Part shown: piece by piece, positions 25,989 through 35,636 of the stretch
Position numbering within the stretch: the stretch's first letter is position 1
Layout: each line of letters begins with the position of its first letter
Assembly (NCBI GenBank): GCA_003284275.1
Contig: QBVU01000001.1
Coordinates: 224,768-288,767, forward strand
Source: Pelagibacteraceae bacterium AG-313-A04
Lineage (GTDB): Bacteria > Pseudomonadota > Alphaproteobacteria > Pelagibacterales > Pelagibacteraceae
DNA length: 64,000 nt
Direction of reading: 5' to 3'
The notes under the pieces: model-generated
Database searches by the model: none
What the model was told of the DNA's origin: nothing
Seen by the model: the letters and a program-made list of their open reading frames with translations, nothing else
Program-made: the position numbers and the translations under genes

Positions 25989-27926
25989 TTAGGCGCTTTT
26001 TTCTTTATCTTTTTCTTTATCTTTATCTTTATCTTTTACGTCTTCAAAATCAGCATCAACTACATTATCCTTATCATTAGGATTAGGTTTTGGACCTCCA
26101 GCTTTATTTGCTTCGGGTTTCTGTTGGCTTTTGTAAACCGCTTCACCTAATTTCATAGAAACTTGTATTAAACTTTGTGTTTTTTTCTTAATATCCTCAG
26201 AGTCTGTTCCCTCTAAAGATTTCTTTAGATCAGAAATACCATTTTCAATAGCTTTCTTTTCCTCCGCTGAAATTTTATCGCCATGTTCTTTTAGACTTTT
26301 TTCTGTTGAGAAAACTAAGCTGTCTGCTTGATTTCTAGCATCAACTGAATCTCTCTTTTTTTTATCAGCCTCTTTGTTTGCCTCTGCATCTTTTACCATT
26401 TTGTTGATTTCTTCATCAGACAAACCACCAGAGGCTTGAATTTGAATCTTTTGTTCTTTGCCAGTGCCTTTATCTTTGGCTGAAACATTTACAATACCAT
26501 TTGCGTCAATATCAAAAGTTACTTCTATCTGAGGTGTTCCTCTTGGAGCTGGAGGCAAGCCAACTAATTCAAAGTTTCCTAAAATTTTATTGTCTGCTGC
26601 CATTTCTCTTTCACCTTGTAAAACTCTTATAGATACTGCAGGCTGGTTGTCCTCAGCTGTGGAGAAAACCTGACTTTTCTTTGTTGGTATAGTCGTATTC
26701 TTTTCAATCAATTTAGTAGATACACCACCTAAAGTCTCAATTCCTAAAGATAGAGGTGTTACATCTAAAAGCAATACATCTTTCACGTCGCCTTGAAGAA
26801 CTCCACCTTGTATAGCTGCGCCCATAGCCACAACTTCGTCGGGATTAACACTTTTGTTCGGTTCTTTTCCAAAAAAGTTTTTAACTGTTTCAATAATTTT
26901 GGGCATTCTTGTCATTCCACCTACAAGAACTACCTCGTTTATCTCTGCTGCAGAAAAACCAGAGTCTTTTAAAGCAGTTTTACATGGCTCTAGAGTTCTT
27001 TCGACTAACCCCTGAACTAAAGCTTCTAGTTTCGCTCTAGTAAATTTTAAATTTAAATGTTTAGGTCCAGTTTTATCAGCAGTTATAAATGGCAGATTTA
27101 TTTCTGTCTGTGCTGCTGAAGATAATTCTATTTTGGCTTTTTCTGCAGCTTCTTTTAATCTTTGTAACGCCAGTTTATCAGATTTTAAATCTATACCATT
27201 GTCTTTTTTAAATTCATCTGCAAGGTATTCAACAATCGAGTCATCAAAATCTTCACCACCCAAGAAAGTATCACCATTTGTAGACTTAACTTCAAAAACT
27301 CCATCACCAATTTCTAAAATTGAGATATCAAAAGTTCCGCCACCCAAATCATATACTGCAATTTTTTTTCCCCCTTTTTTGTCTAGGCCATAAGCTAATG
27401 ATGCTGCAGTTGGCTCGTTTATAATTCTTAAAACTTCAAGACCAGCAATTTTTCCTGCATCTTTTGTTGCTTGTCTCTGAGAGTCATTAAAATATGCTGG
27501 CACTGTTATTACAGCTTTGGTTACAGCCTGACCTAAATATTTTTCAGCCGTTTCCTTCATTTTTTGTAATACGAAAGCTGAAATTTGTGCTGGAGAATAT
27601 TTTTTTCCTTTTCCCTCTACCCAAGCATCACCGTTATCTGATTTGACAATTTTATAAGGAACCTTGGATATATCTTTTTGAACCGAGGGCCCGTCAAATT
27701 TTCTTCCAATAAGTCTCTTTGCTGCAAAAATAGTATCACCAGCATTTGTAACCGCTTGCCTTTTTGCTGGTTGGCCAACAAGTTTCTCATCGTTTTCTAA
27801 AAAAGCTACTACAGAGGGTGTAGTTCTAGCTCCCTCAGTATTTTCTAAAACCTTAGCTTGTGAGCCGTCCATGATGGCTACACATGAATTTGTTGTGCCT
27901 AAATCTATTCCGATTACTTTACTCAT
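25989..27926 (-). CDS. dnaK: Chaperone DnaK (Hsp70)
   Basis: ATP-driven Hsp70. 645 residues; phosphate-binding [16 protein letters not shown] at the N-terminus, [14 protein letters not shown] near 200, linker [20 protein letters not shown] at about 390 and the substrate domain after that. The C-terminus keeps VVDADFEDV but is then extended by an alternating Asp/Glu-Lys tail [15 protein letters not shown] that is encoded by a 6-bp tandem repeat, longer than in most DnaKs. Ribosome binding site AAGGAAAA precedes the ATG. grpE is 51 bp upstream. Confidence 0.98.
   Translation of the reverse strand: MSKVIGIDLGTTNSCVAIMDGSQAKVLENTEGARTTPSVVAFLENDEKLVGQPAKRQAVTNAGDTIFAAKRLIGRKFDGPSVQKDISKVPYKIVKSDNGDAWVEGKGKKYSPAQISAFVLQKMKETAEKYLGQAVTKAVITVPAYFNDSQRQATKDAGKIAGLEVLRIINEPTAASLAYGLDKKGGKKIAVYDLGGGTFDISILEIGDGVFEVKSTNGDTFLGGEDFDDSIVEYLADEFKKDNGIDLKSDKLALQRLKEAAEKAKIELSSAAQTEINLPFITADKTGPKHLNLKFTRAKLEALVQGLVERTLEPCKTALKDSGFSAAEINEVVLVGGMTRMPKIIETVKNFFGKEPNKSVNPDEVVAMGAAIQGGVLQGDVKDVLLLDVTPLSLGIETLGGVSTKLIEKNTTIPTKKSQVFSTAEDNQPAVSIRVLQGEREMAADNKILGNFELVGLPPAPRGTPQIEVTFDIDANGIVNVSAKDKGTGKEQKIQIQASGGLSDEEINKMVKDAEANKEADKKKRDSVDARNQADSLVFSTEKSLKEHGDKISAEEKKAIENGISDLKKSLEGTDSEDIKKKTQSLIQVSMKLGEAVYKSQQKPEANKAGGPKPNPNDKDNVVDADFEDVKDKDKDKEKDKEKSA
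26000..26037. repeat. Short tandem repeat (6 bp) encoding the DnaK tail
   Basis: On the plus strand, TCTTTA and TCTTTT units recur about six times, giving Lys-Asp and Lys-Glu pairs in the DnaK C-terminal tail. Simple sequence of this kind can change length by slippage without shifting frame. Confidence 0.75.
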
Positions 27927-27977
27927 TAAATTTTCCTTTGTATTAGCTATATGGGTGTTTTTTCTTCATCTACAAGT

Positions 27978-28595
27978 CTATTTTCCCGCTTTTTTGTCAT
28001 TATTTTCCTCACTTTTTTCAACTTTGTTTTTTACTACACTTACTAAAGCCGGTCTTAGCAACCTATCGCCAAACATATATCCAGCTTGAATTTCTTGAAG
28101 AATAGAGCCTGGCTCTGCTTTATCATCTTCAACCTCAGACATAGCTTGATGGAAATTTGGATCAAACTTTTTTTTATTAGTATCAATTTTTATAATCCTG
28201 TTTCTCTCAAATATGGAAACTAAATCTTTTTTAATAATATTTATATTTTCTAAAAACTTATCTAAATCTTTATTATTTTTAAGTTTTTCATCATTTTTGA
28301 TTGCATCTTTTGCTCTTTGAAGATTGTCTAAAATCGCTAAGCTTTCTTTAGCAAAGTTAAAAGAACCAAATTCGAATGCATCTTTAATTTCTTTTTCAAA
28401 TCTCCGTCTTTGATTTTCTATTTCAGCAAGCGACCTGAGAAGTTTTTCTTCAGTTTCTTGTAATTTCTCTTCTACGGTTTTTTTGCCCTCGGTAAAATTG
28501 TTTTGATCGATTTTATCACTATCAGACGGGTCTTCTTTTTTTTTAATTTCAGCCTTATTTTGCTCTAGATCACTTTTGTTTTTTTTTTCATTCAT
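27978..28595 (-). CDS. grpE: Nucleotide exchange factor GrpE
   Basis: Releases ADP from DnaK. 205 residues: a lysine/acid-rich N-terminal tail (about 35 residues), a long helical pair with LLRSLAEIENQRRRFEKE, and the beta domain ending GYMFGDRLLRPALVSV, the family signature, with HQAMSEVED just before. It is the first gene of grpE-dnaK-dnaJ; in many alphaproteobacteria grpE is separate from dnaKJ. Divergent from rdgB over 44 bp. A TATA-rich element lies just upstream of its ATG, but I cannot identify a heat-shock sigma factor site with confidence. Confidence 0.93.
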   Translation of the reverse strand: MNEKKNKSDLEQNKAEIKKKEDPSDSDKIDQNNFTEGKKTVEEKLQETEEKLLRSLAEIENQRRRFEKEIKDAFEFGSFNFAKESLAILDNLQRAKDAIKNDEKLKNNKDLDKFLENINIIKKDLVSIFERNRIIKIDTNKKKFDPNFHQAMSEVEDDKAEPGSILQEIQAGYMFGDRLLRPALVSVVKNKVEKSEENNDKKAGK

Positions 28596-28639
28596 TAATT
28601 TGCTATATAATAAGTAGTTTTAAAATTACCAGACTTAAT

Positions 28640-29215
28640 ATGAAAAAAATATTGATTGGAACCCATAATAGTGGAAAATTCAAAGAAATTGCTTCTTTGT
28701 TACCAAAAAAATACAAGAAAATTTCACCAAAAAAACTTAATATAAGAAGTCCCAAAGAAACTGGAAAATCATTTTTATCTAATGCAAAAATTAAGGTTAA
28801 ATTTTTCTCTAAATTTGTCGATTACGGAGTTATCTCTGATGACTCCGGTCTTTGTATTAAAGCTTTGAATAATCGACCTGGTATTTACTCAGCACGTCTA
28901 GCAAAAAAACATGGAAGTTTTTTAAATGCAATGAAGTTTATTTTAGAGATTATAAAAAAAAAAAAAGATAGAAGTGCAACTTTTGTATGTAGCCTATCTT
29001 ATAAGAGCGAGAAAGGTGTCATTACAACAGTTCAAGGAGTATTAAATGGAAAAATTTCAAATAAGATTAAAGGAAACAAAGGGTTTGGATATGATCCTAT
29101 TTTCATTCCTAGAGGTAAAACAATTACATTCGGTCAGATGTCCAGACTAAAGAAAATGAAAATGGATCATAGATTTTTAGCTTATAAAAAACTTCGAAAA
29201 AAAATTAAAATTTAA
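28640..29215 (+). CDS. rdgB: RdgB/HAM1 non-canonical purine NTP pyrophosphatase
   Basis: Removes ITP, dITP and XTP from the nucleotide pool. 191 residues, with IGTHNSGKFKEI at the start (the [ST]HNxxK motif), DSGLCIKALNNRPGIYSARLAK in the middle, GFGYDPIFIP and the closing SHR-like DHRFLAYKKL. All family landmarks are present, but the protein is unusually lysine-rich. Its last 11 bp overlap the convergent LpoA-like gene. In alphaproteobacteria rdgB often sits near hrcA-grpE, which fits. Confidence 0.95.
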   Translation: MKKILIGTHNSGKFKEIASLLPKKYKKISPKKLNIRSPKETGKSFLSNAKIKVKFFSKFVDYGVISDDSGLCIKALNNRPGIYSARLAKKHGSFLNAMKFILEIIKKKKDRSATFVCSLSYKSEKGVITTVQGVLNGKISNKIKGNKGFGYDPIFIPRGKTITFGQMSRLKKMKMDHRFLAYKKLRKKIKI

Positions 29216-30359
29216 CAAATTTTTTATTTTCAGTTTTATATATCTCTAGTTCTTGAATAACTTTTCCATTTTTGAAGCTAAATGTACCTATTTTGCCTTT
29301 AATATTATTTTTAAAAGAAAAATCATCTATAGATTTTATCATTCCCTTTTTTTTCCATGCATAATAGATAAGTCCCAAAGCATCGTAAGCTAAAATAGTA
29401 ATTTCACTCGGATAAACATTAAATTTTTTAAAATATTTTTCATTATATTTTTTAAATTCTTTATAATTAACAGATGGATAATACAAATCTTTAATAGTAT
29501 TTTCATAAAATATACTTTCATCAAACCATTGGTTAACTGTTGTAAATGTAACATTATTTTGATCAACATCAGTGTATACTAGTGAAGTTAATACACTTTT
29601 AAGACTATTACCAAAATCAATAATTATAACCGAGTCAAAGTTTACTTTTCCCAAAGTATACAATTGATCTAAACGTTCTAATTCTTTAACTGACTCTTCA
29701 TCTTCTTTATCTTCAAACATTTTTTTTCTTAATTCTAAATTTTTTTTTCTTTGAGTGTAATTAGTTAGCACTTCAATTTGACCGGTCAAAATTTCAGGAT
29801 TAGGACTGTAAATAAAAGTTTTTAAACTTGAAAGATTCAAATTTTTTAATTGTTTTTCAATTAATTTTAAATATTGATTTTTAGGATACATCACAACTGT
29901 TTTTGTTTTTTTTTGTTTTTTAATAAAATTTGTCAGAGCCAATAATTGTGATTCTAAACTGATCCCAATACTAATTATATTATTTGAAAATTCTGTGCTT
30001 ATATTAGATGGGGAAATAAATATAAGATCATTATGTTTCTTTGCTATTTCAAATTCATCATTAGTGATGGGGCCAATAATAACTTTTACATTATTTGATT
30101 TAATCTCATTAATAGCATCATTGAGTTTTTCTTTATCATTAAAACCAGAGTCTCTTGGAACTATTGTTACATTTTTGTCATTAATTTCCTCAAGAGCCAG
30201 CTGTAAAGAATAAAGCAAAGAATTCCCTAATTCACTATAGTCGCCAGTTAGAGGTGCCAACAAACCTATTCTTAGTGTTTTGTTGTTTTCATCAGCAGAT
30301 AGGCTAGAATTGAAAAGTAATAATAATAAAACTATAGTCGAAATAATTCTTTTTTTCAT
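29205..30359 (-). CDS. LpoA/YraM-like periplasmic binding-fold protein (PBP activator family)
   Basis: Type 1 periplasmic-binding fold protein, 384 residues from the ATG at 30359. Signal peptide KKRIISTIVLLLLLFNSSLSA, then LRIGLLAPLTGDYSELGNSLL, NVKVIIGPITNDEF and EITILAYDALGLIYYAWKK, as in the LpoA C-terminal domain. In gammaproteobacteria LpoA is an outer-membrane lipoprotein that activates PBP1A; here no lipobox Cys follows the leader, so it looks soluble. The frame stays open 53 codons further upstream across the divergent rsmI gene, without a signal peptide. rsmI and dolP-like neighbours mirror the E. coli rsmI-lpoA-yraN-diaA-dolP locus. Confidence 0.75.
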   Translation of the reverse strand: MKKRIISTIVLLLLLFNSSLSADENNKTLRIGLLAPLTGDYSELGNSLLYSLQLALEEINDKNVTIVPRDSGFNDKEKLNDAINEIKSNNVKVIIGPITNDEFEIAKKHNDLIFISPSNISTEFSNNIISIGISLESQLLALTNFIKKQKKTKTVVMYPKNQYLKLIEKQLKNLNLSSLKTFIYSPNPEILTGQIEVLTNYTQRKKNLELRKKMFEDKEDEESVKELERLDQLYTLGKVNFDSVIIIDFGNSLKSVLTSLVYTDVDQNNVTFTTVNQWFDESIFYENTIKDLYYPSVNYKEFKKYNEKYFKKFNVYPSEITILAYDALGLIYYAWKKKGMIKSIDDFSFKNNIKGKIGTFSFKNGKVIQELEIYKTENKKFVKF

Positions 30360-30360
30360 A

Positions 30361-31200
30361 ATGCAAGTTACTTCTAAAAACTTATATATTGTTTCAACTC
30401 CTATTGGAAATCTGGATGATATAACCTTAAGAGCCCTTGAGGTATTAAAAAAATCAGACATAATACTTTGTGAGGATACCAGACGTTCCATAAAATTGCT
30501 TAACCATTTCAAAATCAAAAAAAAATTAGTCTCATATCACAAGTTTAATGAGAAAAAACAAATGACGTCTATAATTAAATATTTTAATGACGGCAAAATT
30601 TTGTCTCTTATATCAGACGCTGGCACGCCATTGCTTTCTGACCCAGGTAAAATATTAGTAAAAGAGTGCTTGAATAATAGTATTAAAGTAATACCTGTGC
30701 CTGGCGTTTCATCAATAACAGCTGCGATGAGTGTGTCAGGCTTTGAAGACAAGTTTTTATTTTATGGTTTTTTACCTAAAACAATTAATGAATTAGAAAA
30801 AGTTTTAAACTCCCTCTCAAAAATGAATTATACATTGATCTTTTTTGCCCCGCCTAACAAACTAAACTTTTATTTAAACAGTTTTAAAAAATATTTTTCT
30901 GGTCGAAATATACTTATTGCTAAAGAAATTACCAAAATACATGAAGCTTTTTTAAGAGAAGAAATAGATAAAATAAAAATGATTACAAATTCTCTAAAAG
31001 GAGAATTAACAATTATAGTATCAGAACAAAATTTAAAGCCCGAGGTATTTGATGAAAAAAAAATTGTGAATAAAGCAAAAAAATATTTAAACAAATATAG
31101 CCTAAAAGATAGTGTAAATATGATATTAGAAACAGAAAAAGTAAGTAGAAAAAAAGTATATAACTTATGTTTAAAAGTTAAAAATGAAAAAACTAATTAG
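30361..31200 (+). CDS. rsmI: 16S rRNA 2'-O-ribose C1402 methyltransferase RsmI
   Basis: SAM-dependent tetrapyrrole-methylase-fold enzyme that methylates C1402 in the decoding centre. 279 residues from the ATG at 30361: LYIVSTPIGNLDDITLRALE, CEDTRRSIKLL, LISDAGTPLLSDPG, IPVPGVSSITAAMSVSGF and FFAPPNKL are all signature blocks. An upstream open extension belongs to the opposing gene's signal peptide region. Only one base separates its ATG from the divergent LpoA-like ATG. The 3' end overlaps the BON lipoprotein by 17 bp. Confidence 0.95.
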   Translation: MQVTSKNLYIVSTPIGNLDDITLRALEVLKKSDIILCEDTRRSIKLLNHFKIKKKLVSYHKFNEKKQMTSIIKYFNDGKILSLISDAGTPLLSDPGKILVKECLNNSIKVIPVPGVSSITAAMSVSGFEDKFLFYGFLPKTINELEKVLNSLSKMNYTLIFFAPPNKLNFYLNSFKKYFSGRNILIAKEITKIHEAFLREEIDKIKMITNSLKGELTIIVSEQNLKPEVFDEKKIVNKAKKYLNKYSLKDSVNMILETEKVSRKKVYNLCLKVKNEKTN

Positions 31201-31762
31201 CTTAACTATAATATTGATGCTTTCTTCTTGCTCATCCGCAAGCCAATTTGGCACCGGAGTTAATATCACATTCGATCCTAGGACCATTGGAATGCAAATC
31301 GATGACTCCATTATGCAAAAAAATCTTGCAGCAAGACTAGCGCTTACAGATAAAAGATATTTTATTTCAATACAATCTGAAGTGCTAGACGGTAGAATAT
31401 TTTTATCTGGGAAGGTAGATGAGCCGGAAGAGAAAATTAAGATTACAAAGATGGCATGGGAAACTAAAGGAGTGAGATCTGTAAAAAATGCAATAACTAT
31501 TAAAGGTCAATCAAATTTTAAAAGTACAGCTAAAGACATATTAATTACAAGTCAATTGAGATCTGCCTTAATCTTTAACAAAAAAACCAAAGCTAGAAAT
31601 TACACTTTAGAAACAGTAAATAAAAATATTTATATATTTGGAATAGCTATGGATGAAAATGAAAAAAAAGAAGTGATTAACGAGGCAAATAAGATTTACG
31701 ATGTAGAAGAAGTTATCCCGTCAATTTATTTAGCTTCTGAGTTAAGTAGAACTAAACTTTAG
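31184..31762 (+). CDS. BON-domain outer-membrane lipoprotein (DolP/OsmY-like)
   Basis: Predicted outer-membrane or periplasmic lipoprotein, 192 residues. The signal peptide ends in the lipobox MLSSCSSASQFG (Cys16). Two BON domains follow: one around residues 55-110 (RLALTDKRYFISIQSEVLDG, LSGKVDEPEEK, TKGVRSVKNAI) and one around 125-185 (NKNIYIFGIAMDENEKK, YDVEEVIPSIYL). The arrangement with two BON repeats and a lipobox is that of DolP (YraP), which guards outer-membrane integrity. It overlaps rsmI by 17 bp and the convergent maeB by four. Confidence 0.85.
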   Translation: MKKLISLTIILMLSSCSSASQFGTGVNITFDPRTIGMQIDDSIMQKNLAARLALTDKRYFISIQSEVLDGRIFLSGKVDEPEEKIKITKMAWETKGVRSVKNAITIKGQSNFKSTAKDILITSQLRSALIFNKKTKARNYTLETVNKNIYIFGIAMDENEKKEVINEANKIYDVEEVIPSIYLASELSRTKL

Positions 31763-34041
31763 TTATCGTATTTAATTACATCAGAAGAGTAAGCCGCTAT
31801 AGACGCTAAGTTTAAAATTTCAGATGTAGACGCTCTTAATGGTGCTACTTCAATAGGCTGACCTAACCCAATCAAAAGCGGCCCTATGTTCTTACCACCG
31901 CCAAATACCTTCATAAGTTTTGTAGAAATTGCTGCACTATGTAGGGCTGGCATAATTAAAACATTCGCATTACCAACTATTTTTGAAAATGGATAAATTT
32001 CTTTGTAAATTGGATTTAATGCAACATCTGGCTGCATCTCACCATCAAAATCAAAATCTACTTTTTCTTTTTTTAATCTTTCAATTGCTTCTCTCACATG
32101 TCTCGTGTTTCTTGACAATGGTTTTCCAAAAGTTGAATGCGATAAAAAAGCCACCTTAGGCTCAAAACCAAATAAACGTGCTATTCGCACACATGATTTT
32201 GAAATATTTATTAATCTCTCAGCAGATGGTAGTTCGGTCACATTTGTATCTGCCACTAGTATTGTTTTTCCTTTGGAAACAATCATTGTCATACCAAAAA
32301 TTTCTTCTCCTGGTCGCGCGTCAACAACTCTTTTTAATTTTTCGATAGAAGCAGCATAGTGTCTGATGTTTCCAGTAACCATTGCATCAGCATCCTTGCA
32401 AGCTATCATTGAGGATCCCCAAGCTATTCTGTCATTTCTCACTAATCGATCAACATCTCTTTCTAATTGTCCTTCTCTCTGTAATTTTTGGTAGAGGTGT
32501 TTAACATATTTCTCTCTTTTAGCTTTATCTGTAGAGTTTACTATTTCTATCTTATAATTTTCGTCCAACCCTATTTTTTTTAGTTGTTCTTTAACTCTCT
32601 TTTCTGCGCCAATTAAAATAGGTATTCCAAGTTTGTTTCTTCCAAATTCTATTGCAGCTTTAAGCATATTTTCATCTTCACCCTCTGCAAAAATAACTCT
32701 TTTAGGATTTTTTCTAATTTTTGCATTTATACCCTGCATGATCGACATTGAGGGATCTAGTCGGTTTGTAAGTTGATCTTTATATAATTGAAAATCCTCA
32801 ATCTTTTTCCTTGCAGCCCCACTTTTAATTGCTGCTTCTGCAACTGCTGCCGGAATAACACTTATTAATCTAGGGTCAAACGTTGAAGGGATTATATAAT
32901 TTTTTCCGTATCTTGGTCTATCGCCACCATAAGCAGCGACAACTTCATCTGGTACATTTTCTCTAGCTAAAAGTGCAATAGCATTAGCGGCGGCAACTTT
33001 CATCTCTTCATTAATAGCTTTAGCTCTTACATCTAACGCACCTCTAAAAATATAGGGAAATCCAATAAGATTGTTCACTTGGTTTGGGTAATCAGATCGA
33101 CCTGTAGCAATGATTGCATCATCTCTTACCTCAACAATCAATTCAGGTTTTATCTCTGGATCTGGATTTGCACATGCAAAAATGATTGGATTTTTTGCCA
33201 TCGATTTAACCATATTTTTTGAAACCACATCCTTAGCAGACAATCCTAGGAACACATCTGCATTTTTCATAGCCTCATCCAAAGTTCTTAACTTTGTTTC
33301 GATAGCATGAGCAGATTTAAATTGATCAATATTTCTTCTACCTTTGTAAATCACACCCTTACTGTCACACATAATAATATTTTCACTTTTTACACCAGAG
33401 CTTTTAAATAAGTTTGCACAAGCTTGAGCTGATGCTCCAGCACCGTTTACAACCACTTTTACTTCTGAAATTTTTTTCTTAGAAATATCTAAAGCGTTAA
33501 TTAAAGCTGCAGTCGTAATAATGGCGGTTCCGTGTTGGTCATCATGAAAAACAGGGATATCTAATATCTCTTTTAATTTTTGTTCAATAATAAAACAGTC
33601 TGGTGCAGCAATATCTTCAAGGTTAATCCCACCAAATGTTCCACTAATATTTTTTATAGTCTCAATAATCGAGTTAGTGTCATTATTATCAATTTCAATA
33701 TCTATAGAATCGATATCAGCAAAGCGTTTGAACAAAACCGATTTACCCTCCATTACAGGTTTGGATGCTAAAGAACCAAGATTTCCTAAACCCAATATTG
33801 CAGATCCATTACTTATAACAGCAACTAAATTTCCTTTACTTGTGTAATCATAAGCAAGTTCTGGATTTTTAGAAATTTCTTTTACAGGAGCCGCTACGCC
33901 AGGCGAATAAGCAAGAGACAAATCTCTCTTTGTAGTAAGAGGTTTTGAAGAACCTATCTCAATTTTGCCTGACTTACCTTTTATATGAAAATCAAGTGCT
34001 TCTTTATCCGAATAGTGATCTATTTCTGTTTTTTTTGGCAT
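31759..34041 (-). CDS. maeB: NADP-dependent malic enzyme MaeB (malic enzyme-phosphotransacetylase fusion)
   Basis: Oxidatively decarboxylates malate to pyruvate, giving NADPH. 760 residues: malic-enzyme half (SLAYSPGVAAPVKEI, VFHDDQHGTAII, VVNGAGASAQACANL, ACANPDPEIKPE) followed from about residue 440 by a phosphotransacetylase-like half (RVIFAEGEDENMLKAA, GMTMIVSKGKTILVADT, IGLGQPIEVAPLR). In characterised MaeB proteins the second half does not transfer acetyl groups but regulates the enzyme by acetyl-CoA. Divergent from murJ over 68 bp and apparently monocistronic. Confidence 0.95.
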   Translation of the reverse strand: MPKKTEIDHYSDKEALDFHIKGKSGKIEIGSSKPLTTKRDLSLAYSPGVAAPVKEISKNPELAYDYTSKGNLVAVISNGSAILGLGNLGSLASKPVMEGKSVLFKRFADIDSIDIEIDNNDTNSIIETIKNISGTFGGINLEDIAAPDCFIIEQKLKEILDIPVFHDDQHGTAIITTAALINALDISKKKISEVKVVVNGAGASAQACANLFKSSGVKSENIIMCDSKGVIYKGRRNIDQFKSAHAIETKLRTLDEAMKNADVFLGLSAKDVVSKNMVKSMAKNPIIFACANPDPEIKPELIVEVRDDAIIATGRSDYPNQVNNLIGFPYIFRGALDVRAKAINEEMKVAAANAIALLARENVPDEVVAAYGGDRPRYGKNYIIPSTFDPRLISVIPAAVAEAAIKSGAARKKIEDFQLYKDQLTNRLDPSMSIMQGINAKIRKNPKRVIFAEGEDENMLKAAIEFGRNKLGIPILIGAEKRVKEQLKKIGLDENYKIEIVNSTDKAKREKYVKHLYQKLQREGQLERDVDRLVRNDRIAWGSSMIACKDADAMVTGNIRHYAASIEKLKRVVDARPGEEIFGMTMIVSKGKTILVADTNVTELPSAERLINISKSCVRIARLFGFEPKVAFLSHSTFGKPLSRNTRHVREAIERLKKEKVDFDFDGEMQPDVALNPIYKEIYPFSKIVGNANVLIMPALHSAAISTKLMKVFGGGKNIGPLLIGLGQPIEVAPLRASTSEILNLASIAAYSSDVIKYDN

Positions 34042-34109
34042 TTAGTCTATTGAGTATGTAATATAAAAAATGATAATTCACTAAAAATTTATGGCCTAAT
34101 TAAGAATTT

Positions 34110-35636
34110 ATGAACTTACTATCTTCAGCATCAGTATTTAGTTTTTTTACATTAATTAGTAGAATTTTAGGTTATCTGAGAGATATTTTAATAGCAATAT
34201 TTCTAGGAGCCTCAATCTTTGCCGATGCTTTTTTTGTTGCATTTAGACTACCTAATACTTTTAGACGATTATTCGCTGAAGGAACATTTAATGCAGCGTT
34301 CATACCTAGTTACACATCTGCGAAAATTGAAGATAAGAAAAAAGGAAAAAAGTTTGCTAACGATGTTTTAAGCTCTTTATTGTTAATTTTATTATTTATA
34401 GTTACTGTTGTAGAGATTTTTACTCCATACTTAATTTACATCATCGCACCAGGTTTTTTAGAAGATCAAATCAAATTCAATTTAACTGTTGAACTCACAA
34501 GAATTACATTTCCTTTTTTATTATTCGTAAGTCTATCATCCTTTTTTGCTGGGATACTAAACTCTAATAATAAATTTGCTGCCGCAGCTGCAGCACCTAT
34601 CATTTTAAATGTGGTTTTAATTTTAATTTTAATTTACTCTTTTATACAACGCTTAGATTATGCAAAACAGCTTTCTTACGGCGTCACTATAGCTGGTATA
34701 ATTCAATTAATTTTTTTAATTTATGTAACTAAAAGATTTTATAAACCTGTTCTAAATTTTAGTTTAAAACTTAGCAGCAAAGTGAAATTATTTTTCAAAA
34801 AACTTTTACCAAGTATTTTATCTTCAGGGGTTACACAAATTAATATTTTAGTTGGAACAATAATTGCTTCTTTTCAAACTGGTGCTGTATCATACCTTTA
34901 TTACGCTGATAGAGTTTATCAAATTAATCTTGCTATAGCAGGAATAGCTGTTGGAACTGTTTCTTTACCAGTTCTTTCTAAGGCTTTTAAAATGAAAAAT
35001 ATAAAAAAAATTTCTGATATTCAAAATAAATCTTTTGAGCTTTCACTTCTATTTTCAATTCCTGCAAGTTTCGGATTAATATTAGCCTCGAATGAGATAG
35101 TAAATGCACTTTTTGGATACGGTTCTTTTTCTCCAAATGATGTTGAAATGACAGCTGCTGCCTTAAAGTTCTTTGGATATGGAGTTCCAGCTTTTGCGTT
35201 GATAAAAATTTTGTCTAATTTCTTTTTTGCTAGAGATAACACAAAAACACCTTTCTATATTTCTGTATTTATTGTTTTTTTAAACATTTTGATTAGTGTT
35301 AGTTTATTCAATAAAATTGGATTCATAATTATTCCAATAGCAACATCTATTTCTACCTGGGTTGGAGTTTTTATTTATACCTATTTATTAAATAGTAAAA
35401 AAATTTTATTATTAAAGAATCAATTTATGACAAATTTTATAAAGATTTTAATTTCGACAATTATTATGTCATCTATACTGTTATTTTTGTTAAACAAGTA
35501 CGTAGATTATTTAGTCTATAGCTACAATTATAAAGCAGTTTATTTAATATCAATTGTTAGTTTTGTGGGTATGTTTTATTTATTATCATGTTATCTATTG
35601 GGAACGTTGAAACTTAAAAATTATAAAACAAATTAA
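34110..35636 (+). CDS. murJ: Lipid II flippase MurJ
   Basis: MATE/MOP-fold membrane protein that flips lipid II for peptidoglycan synthesis. 508 residues with about fourteen hydrophobic helices. Key landmarks: [13 protein letters not shown] near the N-terminus, [24 protein letters not shown] split around residues 46-65, and [20 protein letters not shown] with the central basic cavity residues. It overlaps trpS by one base; murJ-trpS is a common alphaproteobacterial order (often after mutS-glnD). Confidence 0.95.
   Translation: MNLLSSASVFSFFTLISRILGYLRDILIAIFLGASIFADAFFVAFRLPNTFRRLFAEGTFNAAFIPSYTSAKIEDKKKGKKFANDVLSSLLLILLFIVTVVEIFTPYLIYIIAPGFLEDQIKFNLTVELTRITFPFLLFVSLSSFFAGILNSNNKFAAAAAAPIILNVVLILILIYSFIQRLDYAKQLSYGVTIAGIIQLIFLIYVTKRFYKPVLNFSLKLSSKVKLFFKKLLPSILSSGVTQINILVGTIIASFQTGAVSYLYYADRVYQINLAIAGIAVGTVSLPVLSKAFKMKNIKKISDIQNKSFELSLLFSIPASFGLILASNEIVNALFGYGSFSPNDVEMTAAALKFFGYGVPAFALIKILSNFFFARDNTKTPFYISVFIVFLNILISVSLFNKIGFIIIPIATSISTWVGVFIYTYLLNSKKILLLKNQFMTNFIKILISTIIMSSILLFLLNKYVDYLVYSYNYKAVYLISIVSFVGMFYLLSCYLLGTLKLKNYKTN

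Noticed and set aside
28596..28639. Heat-shock sigma factor (RpoH) promoter before grpE
   Set aside because: A TATA-rich -10 candidate is present, but I could not find a -35 CTTG at correct spacing, so no call is made.
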